Assembly: GCF_035712445.1 (NCBI RefSeq)
Contig: NZ_DASTAT010000071.1
Coordinates: forward strand, 1-64,000
Direction: 5' to 3'
DNA from: Oligoflexus sp.
GTDB lineage: Bacteria; Bdellovibrionota_B; Oligoflexia; Oligoflexales; Oligoflexaceae
Length of the DNA: 64,000 nt
A model generated the notes under the pieces. That model searched no databases. It was given only the letters and a program-made list of their open reading frames with translations, and was not told the DNA's origin. Numbering within the stretch: the first letter of the stretch is position 1; each line of letters begins with the position of its first letter. A program made the translations under genes and the position numbers. This document shows positions 10,701 through 18,504 of this stretch, piece after piece.

Positions 10701-11310
10701 CAAACTGCCCGGCTTCCTCGACCTGGGCCACCTGCCGATATCCCTGCTCCAGAAGGCGGCTGATCAGGGCATCCACGTCGTATTCCTGCTCTTTTTCCAG
10801 ATAAAGCAGAGCTTCCTGCAGCTGCTGGGGATCACTGGTTTCCTGCACGAGCCCGGCGAATGAAACAAGACAGAGTCTAAGGCGCTGCCGCGTGGAAAGA
10901 AGTCCCGAGAGTACACGCATACGTTGATGACGAAGATCACTTTGATTGGCATGACGCTGCAGGCCCCAGAGCGAAAGGGCCTGAACGCTTGGGATATCGT
11001 CCTCCAGCTTGCAGTTGACCCGCAAGACTTCCTGCCACTCATGCAGACGCTTCGGATCCGCGACGACAAGAATAAGGCACGCATCGTCGCTCTTTTGCGA
11101 ACTTTGATAGTGATGCGCCAGAGCCGAAGCCAGCCAACACTTTTGCCCTTCCTGCAAACCCATGATCTGCAGCTTTTTCCGCAGCTGTTCGGGAGCCAAA
11201 AGGCTGTCGTAAAGACTTGATATACTCGAATGCACTTGCACCTGATTCACACCTTGTCGTGCGTACTTTGAAAAAAACCCCGAGGGCTCCAGCACCGCTA
11301 CTTGAGACAC
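7708..11310 (-). CDS. mfd: Transcription-repair coupling factor Mfd
   Basis: A 1200-residue superfamily 2 translocase that removes RNA polymerase stalled at DNA lesions and recruits UvrA. Visible parts are an N-terminal UvrB-like region (about 1-350), the CarD-like polymerase-interaction domain (about 525-600, PGSLVVHVDHGIGRYIGM), Walker A GDVGFGKT near 685, DEEQ box VVDEEQRFG, TATPIPR, and QMRGRVGRSSRQSYAW (motif VI). A C-terminal TRCF domain follows. Length is close to E. coli Mfd (1148). The likely start is GTG 11310. It heads a minus-strand operon with two periplasmic foldases and is divergent from pyruvate carboxylase, with 80 bp between. Confidence 0.97.
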   Translation of the reverse strand: MSQVAVLEPSGFFSKYARQGVNQVQVHSSISSLYDSLLAPEQLRKKLQIMGLQEGQKCWLASALAHHYQSSQKSDDACLILVVADPKRLHEWQEVLRVNCKLEDDIPSVQALSLWGLQRHANQSDLRHQRMRVLSGLLSTRQRLRLCLVSFAGLVQETSDPQQLQEALLYLEKEQEYDVDALISRLLEQGYRQVAQVEEAGQFAVRGMLLDVFSPAAEGPMRLEFMADTLISIRRFATETQLSEDHHEGFWLAPVWEEVLPRERRAADAQKLYEALLDQDLHTSDRQGLVDAFAAGHAIGEIPLFLPVFRERRGACLLDFMRAKDRLVFVDSLDVCQERLQQFLQKIQAEYQDDRLAKRPSFDPHEHFLSMERFQAKLEAAPSSIEWGLLSERQGVETWRLASLLPTDLVPPAATEKASVNFWMERLADFPNAARQALILVRQEEHILRMKSVLQHHHIPFSILTEKGVESLESRPRWKHAVAIAVGNTPQMIWEEREGLLILPEHQIFSENYQVPKRKPKSAANAFKSFNDIEPGSLVVHVDHGIGRYIGMRTMEVAGVKTDFLILEYADQDRLYLPVHRLNLLQRYASKIDEELQPSVDKLQSSGWQKRKAKARKAIRDMADQLLKIYAQRKLEKRDPFSPPTDVYYQFEADFPYVETSDQQKAIDEVNNDLSSEQPMDRLVCGDVGFGKTEVALRAAMRVALDGGQVMVLAPTTLLSYQHYETFKARCKNYGIEVGVANRFVPAGQMKQTITSFNEGKLDILIGTHRLLSKDVKPSRLGLLVVDEEQRFGVGHKEAIKNIKASCDVLTLTATPIPRSLHMSLLGIRDISVIATPPTERLAIRTYIAPFEDELIKKAIEQEVSRGGQVFFVHNRVQDIAEVKNFLERLLPGVSIAIAHGQMQENNVESVIIDFIQQKYKVLLCTTIIESGIDMPNVNTIIINNADRFGLAQLYQMRGRVGRSSRQSYAWFLTRGALADRDDARRRLEILAAHQELGVGFQIASYDMELRGTGNLLGGEQSGHIADVGFDMYMELLEKEMDSLRGRDIEPEIDPEIKLPVSASLPAAYVAEEKQRLWLYKTLFSARDVAEVESLVQQSRDRFGPPPDEAQCLFQVAALKVILRKLRVQQLQQLREGLFELRFAQLKEDHIRRLTEAVQKHAGTLSLTADFRLMIHLKQVPHGGNLQRLIEVLLPLTLEA

Positions 11311-11390
11311 CTCAAGAAATACTATAGAAGTCTAAACAAGAAATTTCACCCTCCGCGTATCGCACAGAGTGCAATCCCTATGAGGACACG

Positions 11391-14300
11391 ATGGAAACAA
11401 AAGGCAAGGTCATAGCGAACAAACGTCTACTGGTTGCCAACCGGGGCGAGATTGCCATCCGCATCTTTCGCGCCGCCACCGAACTGAACATGCGAACCGT
11501 GGCCCTTTATAGCCACGAGGATCGCTTTTCCGTCCATCGCTTCAAGGCCGACGAGGCTTATAAAGTCGGCAAAAAAGGGGACCCGCTGGGCGCGTACTTG
11601 AACTGGCAGGAAATCATCGAACTCGCTGTCGAGAAAAACATCGACTTCATTCACCCAGGCTATGGTTTTCTATCTGAAAACGCTGATTTCGCCAAGGCCT
11701 GTGCCGACGCCGGGATACTCTTTTGTGGTCCGTCAGCGCACGTCTTGAATCTTTTCGGGGATAAGCTGGCAGCCAAGCAGGTTGCCAGGGAATCCGGCGT
11801 GGCTGTTATCCCCGGGACCGAGCAGCCCGTGGAAACCCTGGAGGAGGCCCGCCGCTTCTGTGCCGAGATCGGTTATCCTGTGACCCTCAAGGCTTTGTCC
11901 GGAGGCGGAGGCAAAGGCATCCGAGCGGTGAAAAACGAAGATGAGCTGGTCGAGGCCTTTCAAAGAGCCCGCTCGGAAGCGATGAGTTCCTTCGGCCGTT
12001 CTGAGGTGTATCTGGAAAAAAATGTGCAGCACGCCAAGCATATCGAGGTCCAGATCGCAGGTGATAAGACAGGGCAGATCATTCACCTTTATGAACGGGA
12101 TTGTTCGGTCCAAAGACGTCATCAGAAAGTGGTCGAGGTCGCCCCGGCCCTGGGCATCAGCAGCAAAACCCGCGAGGCGCTGCTGAAGGATGCGGTGAAA
12201 ATCGGTCAGCACGTGAATTACGTGGGTGTCGGCACGGTGGAATTTCTGGTCGGTGAAGACGGTCAGCATTATTTCCTGGAAGTGAACCCACGCATTCAGG
12301 TCGAACATACCGTCACCGAGATGATCACCGGCGTCGACCTTCTGCAGATGTCGATCATGCTCCCTGCGGGTCGCAGCATGAATCACCCGACCATGAGCAT
12401 CCGCTCGCAGGACGATGTGCGGCAGCGCGGGGTTGCGATTCAGTGCCGTGTGACGTCGGAAAACCCTTCGAAAAACTTTGCGCCTGATACGGGCGTGATC
12501 CTTGCCTATAGACCGGCCCAGGGTTTTGGAATCCGCCTGGATGAAGGCTTCGGCAACTCCGGGGCCATTGTCACGCCTTACTACGATTCGCTTTTGGTGA
12601 AGGTCACTGCGCATAGCGTCGACCTTTACGGGGCTGTGCAGAAGATGATCCGGGCGTTGAATGAATTCCGGATCCGCGGGGTGAAGCATAATATCCCTCT
12701 GCTTCTGAATATCGTCTCGCATCCGAAGTTTGCCAAGGGCACCATTGATACGAGCTTCCTTGAGCAGCATCCGGAGGTCTTCGATATCCAGCAGCCTCGC
12801 GACCGTGCGACCAAGATTTTGAAGTACATTGCCAATGTCACCGTGAACAACCCGCACAAACTTCACTCCAAGATCAACCCGCGGGAGCCGGATTGCTATA
12901 AGCTTGAAACCAAGGGTTTGCCGACGCAGAACATCGTTACGGCCAAGCAGGTCTTTGATCAAAAAGGGGTGAAGGGCCTTCAGTCCTGGATCATGGAGCA
13001 GAAAAAACTCCTGATCACCGACACCACCATGCGCGATGCGCACCAATCGCTTTTTGCCACGCGCCTCAGAAACTATGATATTTTCCAATCCACAGCCTAC
13101 TACTCCAAAGCCACGCCCGGATTCTTCTCGCTCGAATGCTGGGGTGGCGCGACTTTTGACACCTGCATGCGCTTTTTGAAGGAAGATCCCTGGGAACGCC
13201 TGGCCCATCTGCGCGAAGAGATCCCCAACATCCTCCTTCAGATGCTCCTGCGCGGGGATAATGCGGTGGGTTACACCAATTATCCTGAATGGGTGATCCG
13301 TGATTTCATTCGGCTTACCAAGGAAGCCGGACTCGATCTTTTCCGTATCTTCGACTGTCTCAATAACCCTGAGCAGATGGCTGTCGCCATGGACGAAGTG
13401 AAAAAGCGTGGTGCGATCGCCGAGGCTTGTATCTGCTATACAGGTAACATCCTGGATCCGAACAACACCAAGTACACTATCCCCTATTATGTGAACATAG
13501 CCAAACGGCTGGAAAAAATGGGCTCGGACATCCTTTGCATCAAGGATATGGCGGGCCTTCTGCGTCCGCGCGCGGCCTCGATTCTTATCCAGGCTTTGAA
13601 GGAAAGCATCAGCATTCCCATCCACCTGCACACGCACGCCACATCCGGCAGTTCCGAAGCCATGCTGCTGGCCGCGGCGGAAGCGGGCTGTGATATCGTC
13701 GACGGTGCGATCAGCTCCATGTCGGGCCTCACATCACAGCCCAGCATCAACGCAATCGTGGCGAGTCTGGAAGGAACCGACCGCGCGCCTGAGCTTTCCA
13801 TTCGAAATCTGGATGAACTCAGCCGCTTCTGGGAATCTGTCCGGGCTCAGTACCATGCCTTTGACCCTGGCATCAAAGCGACGTCGACCGATGTTTATGA
13901 ACATGAAATCCCTGGCGGGCAGTACAGTAACCTCTACGATCAGGCGCAGAAGGTGGGTGTGAAATCCACAGAGTTCTACGAACTCACCCGCCGCTATCAG
14001 GAGGTGAATACTCTTTTCGGGAATATCGTCAAGGTCACGCCGTCCTCGAAAGTCGTGGGCGACATGGCCCTGCTTCTGCAAAAGCATGGCATGACAGGGC
14101 CGGAGCTCATGGAACGGAAGCCGGCGCTTGATTATCCCGACTCCGTGATCAGCTTCTTCAAAGGGCACATGGGCGTGCCCTACGGTGGATTCAATGACGA
14201 GCTGCGCGCCCTCATCCTTGGACCCAATCCCCCCGCTCCGGAAAAGCCGCCTGTTACCAATGATGACAGCTTCGACAAAGCCCGGGCTGAACTGACCCGC

Positions 14301-14852
14301 ATTCTGGAAACCGCGCCGCATGATCGCGATGTACTTTCCTACCGGCTCTATCCGAAAGTCTTCAAGGAATACCTCACGGATATGCGGGACTATGGAGATG
14401 TCGCGGGCCTTCCGACCGATGTCTTCTTCTATGGCCTTCCCACCAATCGCGAAGTCGAAGTGGAGCTGGAGCCTGGAAAAACCCTGATTATCAGCATCTC
14501 CGGCATCACGGAGCCGGATCGCGACGGCGTGCGCAGGGTCTTCTTCCAGTTGAATGGTTATCCAAGGACGCTCGAGATTCTGGATGAATCCGTCGCGGCC
14601 CCGGGTAAAAACCGCCCGAAAGCCGATAGCATGAACACACTTCATATCGGGGCGCCCATGCCTGGAAAAATCCTGGAGGTGCGGGTGACTCCCGGCCAAA
14701 GCGTGGACAAATCCCAGGTGGTGATGGTGACCGAATCCATGAAAATGGAGTATGCGATCAGCGCCAAGGTTGGAGGCAAAATCAAGGCGGTTCTCGCCAG
14801 CAAAGGCGAGCTTGTTCAGGAAGGTGACCTTCTGATCGAGCTTGAAGGCTAA
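11391..14852 (+). CDS. pyc: Pyruvate carboxylase
   Basis: A single-chain, 1153-residue biotin enzyme converting pyruvate and bicarbonate to oxaloacetate with ATP. The biotin carboxylase part spans about 1-460 (NRGEIAIRIFRA, GGGGKGIRAV, EVNPRIQVEHTVTE). The carboxyltransferase spans about 540-820 (DTTMRDAHQSLFATR, CIKDMAGLLRP, HLHTHATSG), followed by the PYC/OADA domain. The biotinyl domain is at the C-terminus, with biotin lysine in TESMKMEY. The attachment motif reads ESMKM rather than the common EAMKM. ATG 11391 has GAGG upstream. It is anaplerotic for the TCA cycle. Its stop overlaps the convergent lgt-like gene by 4 nt. Confidence 0.98.
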   Translation: METKGKVIANKRLLVANRGEIAIRIFRAATELNMRTVALYSHEDRFSVHRFKADEAYKVGKKGDPLGAYLNWQEIIELAVEKNIDFIHPGYGFLSENADFAKACADAGILFCGPSAHVLNLFGDKLAAKQVARESGVAVIPGTEQPVETLEEARRFCAEIGYPVTLKALSGGGGKGIRAVKNEDELVEAFQRARSEAMSSFGRSEVYLEKNVQHAKHIEVQIAGDKTGQIIHLYERDCSVQRRHQKVVEVAPALGISSKTREALLKDAVKIGQHVNYVGVGTVEFLVGEDGQHYFLEVNPRIQVEHTVTEMITGVDLLQMSIMLPAGRSMNHPTMSIRSQDDVRQRGVAIQCRVTSENPSKNFAPDTGVILAYRPAQGFGIRLDEGFGNSGAIVTPYYDSLLVKVTAHSVDLYGAVQKMIRALNEFRIRGVKHNIPLLLNIVSHPKFAKGTIDTSFLEQHPEVFDIQQPRDRATKILKYIANVTVNNPHKLHSKINPREPDCYKLETKGLPTQNIVTAKQVFDQKGVKGLQSWIMEQKKLLITDTTMRDAHQSLFATRLRNYDIFQSTAYYSKATPGFFSLECWGGATFDTCMRFLKEDPWERLAHLREEIPNILLQMLLRGDNAVGYTNYPEWVIRDFIRLTKEAGLDLFRIFDCLNNPEQMAVAMDEVKKRGAIAEACICYTGNILDPNNTKYTIPYYVNIAKRLEKMGSDILCIKDMAGLLRPRAASILIQALKESISIPIHLHTHATSGSSEAMLLAAAEAGCDIVDGAISSMSGLTSQPSINAIVASLEGTDRAPELSIRNLDELSRFWESVRAQYHAFDPGIKATSTDVYEHEIPGGQYSNLYDQAQKVGVKSTEFYELTRRYQEVNTLFGNIVKVTPSSKVVGDMALLLQKHGMTGPELMERKPALDYPDSVISFFKGHMGVPYGGFNDELRALILGPNPPAPEKPPVTNDDSFDKARAELTRILETAPHDRDVLSYRLYPKVFKEYLTDMRDYGDVAGLPTDVFFYGLPTNREVEVELEPGKTLIISISGITEPDRDGVRRVFFQLNGYPRTLEILDESVAAPGKNRPKADSMNTLHIGAPMPGKILEVRVTPGQSVDKSQVVMVTESMKMEYAISAKVGGKIKAVLASKGELVQEGDLLIELEG

Positions 14853-15625
14853 GCCTTCCCCTGCTTTCCCGAAGCCGCCACGTAGCGCATAAAGACCAAA
14901 ACACCGGCCCAGGCCAGGATCACAAGGATGCTGATGATCTGGGCCGGTGACAAATAATCCGTAAATATCTGCCCGCGATCATCCCCGCGGTAGAACTCCA
15001 AAACAAAGCGTGTGATCGCATAGCCGACAATCCCTATGGTTCCGATTTCTCCGGGTCGCCGCTTTAAAAGCGTTCGCTTTGACCAGCTGTAACCTGCAAT
15101 GGTCAGGCAGACCGCTGCCTCTATGAGCTGCACGGGATAACGGTAAAGCTCATCGTTCAGGTTGGGAAACTTCACGGCCCAGAACGGTATCTCGGATTGA
15201 TTGGGAAGGGGCAGGCCGTAATCATCACCATTCAGGAAACAACCGATGCGACCAATGGCAATGCCAAGCATGAGGGACGGCAGAGTCAGATCCGCCAGAC
15301 GAATGATGGAAAGTTTTTTCCAGTGCGCATAAAGTATGGCCGCAAACGCGGCCAGCAGAATTCCACCGTAAAGCGTCATGCTGCCGAGCTCAAAGAACCC
15401 GCTCAGGCTTTCCCCTTCCAGAATTATGGAAAGCCCGCGCGCGCCCGTATATCCCGCGATATAAGCGATTAGAAACAGCGAATCCAAGGACCTTGCCTGA
15501 CCCTCAGGCCAGGCGAGCTTCCCCCAAAGACCAAGCGTCCACCAACCCATAAGGGCAGCCAGCACAAAGAATGCATGCCAGCTCGGAACGACAAAGCTGC
15601 CCCATTGAAACAGGATTGGATGCAT
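14849..15625 (-). CDS. Lgt-like diacylglyceryltransferase paralogue
   Basis: A 258-residue protein with about seven membrane spans in the prolipoprotein diacylglyceryl transferase (Lgt) family. Family motifs are recognisable: TLYGGIL, GRIGCFLNGDDYG, YPVQLIEA and RFVLEFYRGDDRG. In E. coli Lgt the corresponding positions read HGG (His103) and GRxGNF (Arg143, Asn146). Here His is Tyr and Asn is Cys, as in Lgt-like paralogues with GCFLAGCCYG-type motifs. It may therefore not be the housekeeping Lgt. It is the last gene of the minus-strand membrane cluster, 15 nt after the NuoN-like gene, and overlaps pyc by 4 nt. The family call is firm, the substrate uncertain. Confidence 0.8.
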   Translation of the reverse strand: MHPILFQWGSFVVPSWHAFFVLAALMGWWTLGLWGKLAWPEGQARSLDSLFLIAYIAGYTGARGLSIILEGESLSGFFELGSMTLYGGILLAAFAAILYAHWKKLSIIRLADLTLPSLMLGIAIGRIGCFLNGDDYGLPLPNQSEIPFWAVKFPNLNDELYRYPVQLIEAAVCLTIAGYSWSKRTLLKRRPGEIGTIGIVGYAITRFVLEFYRGDDRGQIFTDYLSPAQIISILVILAWAGVLVFMRYVAASGKQGKA

Positions 15626-15640
15626 ACGCCCCCCGCATAT

Positions 15641-16729
15641 TTAAGATCCCAGATTCTGCTGTTTCCAACTTGCAATCCCAAGCTGCTGCAGTGAAGCCGC
15701 GGCTGAACCGAGGCCCAGAAGCAGGAGCAAAAGACTGATTACCCATCGTCCTTGCGCAGCGCTGAGAGCAGCGAACCCGAACGTGCTCAGCACGCTCCAG
15801 GCCGTCCATATCCGAAGGCGCATAAACCAGCCCGCGATGCCGCAGGGTGAATCCCGGTCGCTCCACAAAAGTATATGATCGTCCGGCAGCTCCTTTCTCG
15901 GCCAGTCCTGATAAAGCCAGCCTAGGGCTAAAAATCCAAGAATGGTCAGGACCCAGACCCCAAGAGTATGCTGTCCATCCAGACCCGCGCGCGCATCCAT
16001 GAACAGGAAGTAAAGGATCGGCGGCAGGAGCAAAAGGCTTCCTTTATAGCTTAAACTCCGCTGCACGCTCGCCTGCACGCCTGAAACAAGGACTGATGCC
16101 AAACAGCCCAGGATCAAAACAGCCGCAAAAATCTGCTGATTGAAAGGGCTCAGTCCACCGAGGATGGCCGGCATCAGCTGCCAGGCTGCGAAGATGATGG
16201 CAAAGCGCATTTGAAGCGACCAGCGCCGATGATCCTCGGGCCTCACGACATCCATGAGATCCACAAACCCTTGCTGAAAAGGAGGAAGGCCAAACTTCAA
16301 ACAAAGACCGATGAGAAAGAGAAAGCCGGCCAGCACCGGCCGGATGCGGTCCAGCTCGACCGAGGGCAGCGGATAAAAAAGATTCTCCACAATCGGATGC
16401 ACACCCGAGAGCGCCACCGCGGTTCCAATCAGCAGCCAGCTTAAGAACCAGCTCATGCTGACTTTGATCCAGGCTTCACGCAGGGCATCCGTGGATCGCC
16501 GCGAAAGAAGATCGAAGAGTAAAATCAGAACCAGAACCTCGACACCCACCCACGCAGCCAGGGGCTCATCCAAAGCGAGCGCCAGGATCCACGGTAAAAG
16601 AAAAAGCGTATCCAAAAGCATAAGCCATGCACTGCGCTTCGACGAGGGTTCGGATGCATGCGGCACGAATCCCGGCACAGCCACGAGCCAGACCATTACG
16701 ATCGGATAAAACCAATTGGGAAGACTCAT
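15641..16729 (-). CDS. Short NuoN/antiporter-like membrane protein
   Basis: A 362-residue protein with roughly ten membrane spans. The segment GVEVLVLILLFDLLSRR, then REAWIKVSMSWFL, aligns by eye with the NuoN region around its essential TM5 glutamate (GIELISLPLF...ASIKYTILSA). GLCLKFGLPPFQQGF matches GLGFKLSLVPFHLW with the TM7 lysine, and VQRSLSYKGS matches IKRLLGYSS. Complex I antiporter subunits have about 14 spans and some 480 residues, so both ends are shortened. The gene starts in an ATGA overlap with a 51-residue gene and follows a NuoK-like gene. It is a reduced or repurposed complex-I-like subunit; proton translocation is not shown. Confidence 0.6.
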   Translation of the reverse strand: MSLPNWFYPIVMVWLVAVPGFVPHASEPSSKRSAWLMLLDTLFLLPWILALALDEPLAAWVGVEVLVLILLFDLLSRRSTDALREAWIKVSMSWFLSWLLIGTAVALSGVHPIVENLFYPLPSVELDRIRPVLAGFLFLIGLCLKFGLPPFQQGFVDLMDVVRPEDHRRWSLQMRFAIIFAAWQLMPAILGGLSPFNQQIFAAVLILGCLASVLVSGVQASVQRSLSYKGSLLLLPPILYFLFMDARAGLDGQHTLGVWVLTILGFLALGWLYQDWPRKELPDDHILLWSDRDSPCGIAGWFMRLRIWTAWSVLSTFGFAALSAAQGRWVISLLLLLLGLGSAAASLQQLGIASWKQQNLGS

Positions 16730-16881
16730 CGCTGCACTCCCGGCGTCTGCATGAAATAGCCGAGTACAGTCAGCAGGAGAAGGGCGAGCAGAACGAAACG
16801 TATCTGTTTGGAAGTGTCGCCAGTCATCTTGGTGCTCAGGACGGAGCCGATGACCTGAAGCGCTTGCAGGATCCCTTTCAT
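16726..16881 (-). CDS. 51-residue single-span membrane protein
   Basis: ATG 16881 opens a frame of 51 residues (MKGILQALQVIGSVLST...) with one membrane span, about residues 27-44 (IRFVLLALLLLTVLGYF). It lies 2 nt after the NuoK-like gene and its TGA overlaps the ATG of the NuoN-like gene. This spacing on both sides strongly supports a translated gene. I recognise no family. It is probably a small partner of the neighbouring membrane proteins. Confidence 0.6.
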   Translation of the reverse strand: MKGILQALQVIGSVLSTKMTGDTSKQIRFVLLALLLLTVLGYFMQTPGVQR

Positions 16882-16883
16882 CT

Positions 16884-17138
16884 TCACCCTTTCAACCGAC
16901 GCAATCGATCCATTGTCATTTCATCCCAGTCCGGCCACTTACGGGCCACAGCAGCCGAGAGGAGAATGAGCCAGCCAATATTCAAAAGAACAAGCGTTGT
17001 TCCCAGCCAAAAGCTCGGAGCTTGCGACAGCCATATTTCATTCTGGGCGATCACAAGCGGAAGGAAACACCAGGGAAGGTACTTGACCCTTTTTAAACGC
17101 ATGAGCAAAAAAAGGCTCAGGATGAGAAATACTATCAT
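16884..17138 (-). CDS. Small NuoK-like membrane protein
   Basis: An 84-residue protein from ATG 17138, with GGTGGA just upstream; TTG 17150 is an alternative in-frame start. It has three membrane spans: IVFLILSLFLLM, YLPWCFLPLVIA and FWLGTTLVLLNIGWLILL. The tail DWDEMTMDRLRRLKG resembles the NuoK C-terminus, which commonly ends in a D-rich stretch and LKG or MRG. NuoK of complex I has two conserved membrane glutamates (in GLEIMIN and AAAEASIG). Neither is present here. With the NuoN-like gene downstream this looks like a fragment of a complex I membrane arm, though homology at this length is tentative. Confidence 0.5.
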   Translation of the reverse strand: MIVFLILSLFLLMRLKRVKYLPWCFLPLVIAQNEIWLSQAPSFWLGTTLVLLNIGWLILLSAAVARKWPDWDEMTMDRLRRLKG

Positions 17139-17407
17139 CAGGTCCACCAAACTGAAGGACAGACACCACAGGCGACGCAGCCCGTTCCCAAAATACAGCC
17201 AAAGAGACCGAAAAACCAGGGTTCTTCAGTCCCCTGCGTCCCTGCCTTCGCATCCGTGCCTGAAGTGCGACCCGCCCAAGCCTGACAACTGCGCCTGCAG
17301 CACGATCCGCCCAAGCCTGCGGCAGCTGCGCCTGCGGCACGACCTGTCTCCACCTCCTCTTGCTTCGCTCGCGACCGTCCCCTATGATCGGGTTTTGTAG
17401 CTTGCAT
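17138..17407 (-). CDS. Doubtful 89-residue ORF upstream of the NuoK-like gene
   Basis: The frame starts at ATG 17407 and its TGA overlaps the ATG of the NuoK-like gene (TGATG), a typical coupling arrangement. The C-terminal end (PWFFGLFGCILGTGCVACGV) could be a membrane span. Against it, the middle is Arg/Cys/Gly-rich and crosses a diverged two-copy repeat whose units differ by 2 nt, so the copies are read in different frames. It may be untranslated leader instead. Confidence 0.25.
   Translation of the reverse strand: MQATKPDHRGRSRAKQEEVETGRAAGAAAAGLGGSCCRRSCQAWAGRTSGTDAKAGTQGTEEPWFFGLFGCILGTGCVACGVCPSVWWT
17268..17339. repeat. Two-copy diverged tandem repeat
   Basis: Unit 1 (17268-17302, 35 nt) and unit 2 (17303-17339, 37 nt) share CGAyCCGCCCAAGCCTG and GCGCCTGCrGCA, with a 2-nt indel between. 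They lie in the 5' region of the minus-strand membrane cluster. The role is unknown. Confidence 0.55.
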
Positions 17408-17434
17408 TAAAGGTCTTTTCGACGTGGGGGCATT

Positions 17435-18487
17435 TTGTCGAACAACACACCTGCAGCCAAAATCACAGTATTAGGCTCCGGCAACTTCGGGACCTGTCTT
17501 GCGCATCACCTTGCGCAGAAGGGAACTCCGGTCGTGATGTGGGGCCGTTCCCAACTGATCGCCGACAGCATCAACACCAAACATCGGAATCCCAAATACC
17601 TGAGTCATATAGAATTGTCGCCTCTTCTGAGCGCAACCACCGAACTCAGTGACGAACGCCTTAAAAACACCGAATTTCTAATCCTGGCGATTCCCACCCA
17701 ATCGCTGCGGCAGGTCCTTGAGACTCTGAAGGGACGCATTCGTCCGGACACAGTGATCGTGTGCGCGGTCAAAGGCATCGAGAATGATACGCTCTGTTTT
17801 CCCTATAACATCATTCAGCAGGTGCTTGGAGAAAACTATGCGACGCAGACAGCCATCCTTTCCGGTCCCAGCTTTGCGATCGAGGTCGCCGAGCAAAGAC
17901 CCACGGCCGTGTCCGTCGGCTGCATGGATAAGCAGGTCTGTAACCGGGTCCAGGAACTTTTCCACACGGCTTACTTCCGCGTTTATACCCTGGATGATCC
18001 CATGGGGCTTGAGGTGGCCGGCGCTCTGAAAAACGTCATTGCCGTGGCCGCAGGCGCCGCGGTGGGACTGGGCATGCAGCAGAATGCACGGGCCGCCCTC
18101 CTGACCCGCGGGTTGGCCGAAATCACGCGCCTCGGCGCCATGCTCGGTGCGCAGCCTTTGACGTTTATGGGGCTCGGGGGTGTAGGTGATCTCTTTCTGA
18201 CCTGTACCTCGGAAAAAAGTCGGAACTTCACCGTGGGCTATCGCCTTGGCAAAGGTGAACAGCTCGATGTCGTTTTGAAAACGCTTGGATCGGTGGCGGA
18301 AGGCGTCTGGACCGCGCGCGCCGCTTATAATCTGAGCCAGAAATTGGGTGCGGATACGCCGATCATCAGCGCCGTGCATGGCGTTCTATTTCAAGGGAAG
18401 ACGATTTCGGAAGCGCTCTATGGGCTTTTGAATCGGGATATGAAGGCGGAAGTGCAGCTGCCGCAAGGAACGAAGCCGCACGCATGA
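17435..18487 (+). CDS. gpsA: Glycerol-3-phosphate dehydrogenase [NAD(P)+]
   Basis: A 350-residue cytoplasmic enzyme that reduces dihydroxyacetone phosphate to sn-glycerol 3-phosphate for phospholipid synthesis. The N-terminus has the dinucleotide motif LGSGNFGTCLAHHLA. CAVKGIEN and GPSFAIEVAEQRPTAV follow, and the catalytic lysine is in GALKNVIAVAAG. NARAALLTRGLAEI and GLGGVGDLFLTCTS are typical of GpsA. The start is TTG 17435, preceded by a GTGGGGG ribosome site; no in-frame ATG is better placed. The stop codon sits in the loop of its own terminator hairpin. Confidence 0.97.
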   Translation: MSNNTPAAKITVLGSGNFGTCLAHHLAQKGTPVVMWGRSQLIADSINTKHRNPKYLSHIELSPLLSATTELSDERLKNTEFLILAIPTQSLRQVLETLKGRIRPDTVIVCAVKGIENDTLCFPYNIIQQVLGENYATQTAILSGPSFAIEVAEQRPTAVSVGCMDKQVCNRVQELFHTAYFRVYTLDDPMGLEVAGALKNVIAVAAGAAVGLGMQQNARAALLTRGLAEITRLGAMLGAQPLTFMGLGGVGDLFLTCTSEKSRNFTVGYRLGKGEQLDVVLKTLGSVAEGVWTARAAYNLSQKLGADTPIISAVHGVLFQGKTISEALYGLLNRDMKAEVQLPQGTKPHA

Positions 18488-18504
18488 ACGTGCGGCCGCT
18501 TTTT
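18475..18504 (+). terminator. Rho-independent terminator of gpsA
   Basis: GCCGCACG (18475-18482) pairs perfectly with CGTGCGGC (18489-18496), and five T follow (18500-18504). The gpsA TGA (18485-18487) is inside the 6-nt loop, and the T-tract reaches the last base of the convergent DUF4340 gene. Confidence 0.75.

Noticed and set aside
11733..13637. A 634-codon minus-strand open frame opposite pyruvate carboxylase
   Set aside because: It is a shadow of a GC-rich coding strand. Pyruvate carboxylase motifs cover the whole interval on the plus strand.
17268..17339. Possible CRISPR or larger tandem array
   Set aside because: There are only two diverged units with no spacers. No direct-repeat array with regular spacing was seen anywhere in the window.
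17138..17407. Treating the 89-residue frame upstream of the NuoK-like gene as a firm gene
   Set aside because: It crosses a diverged repeat with a 2-nt indel and has odd composition. It is kept only as a low-confidence feature because its stop couples to the next start.
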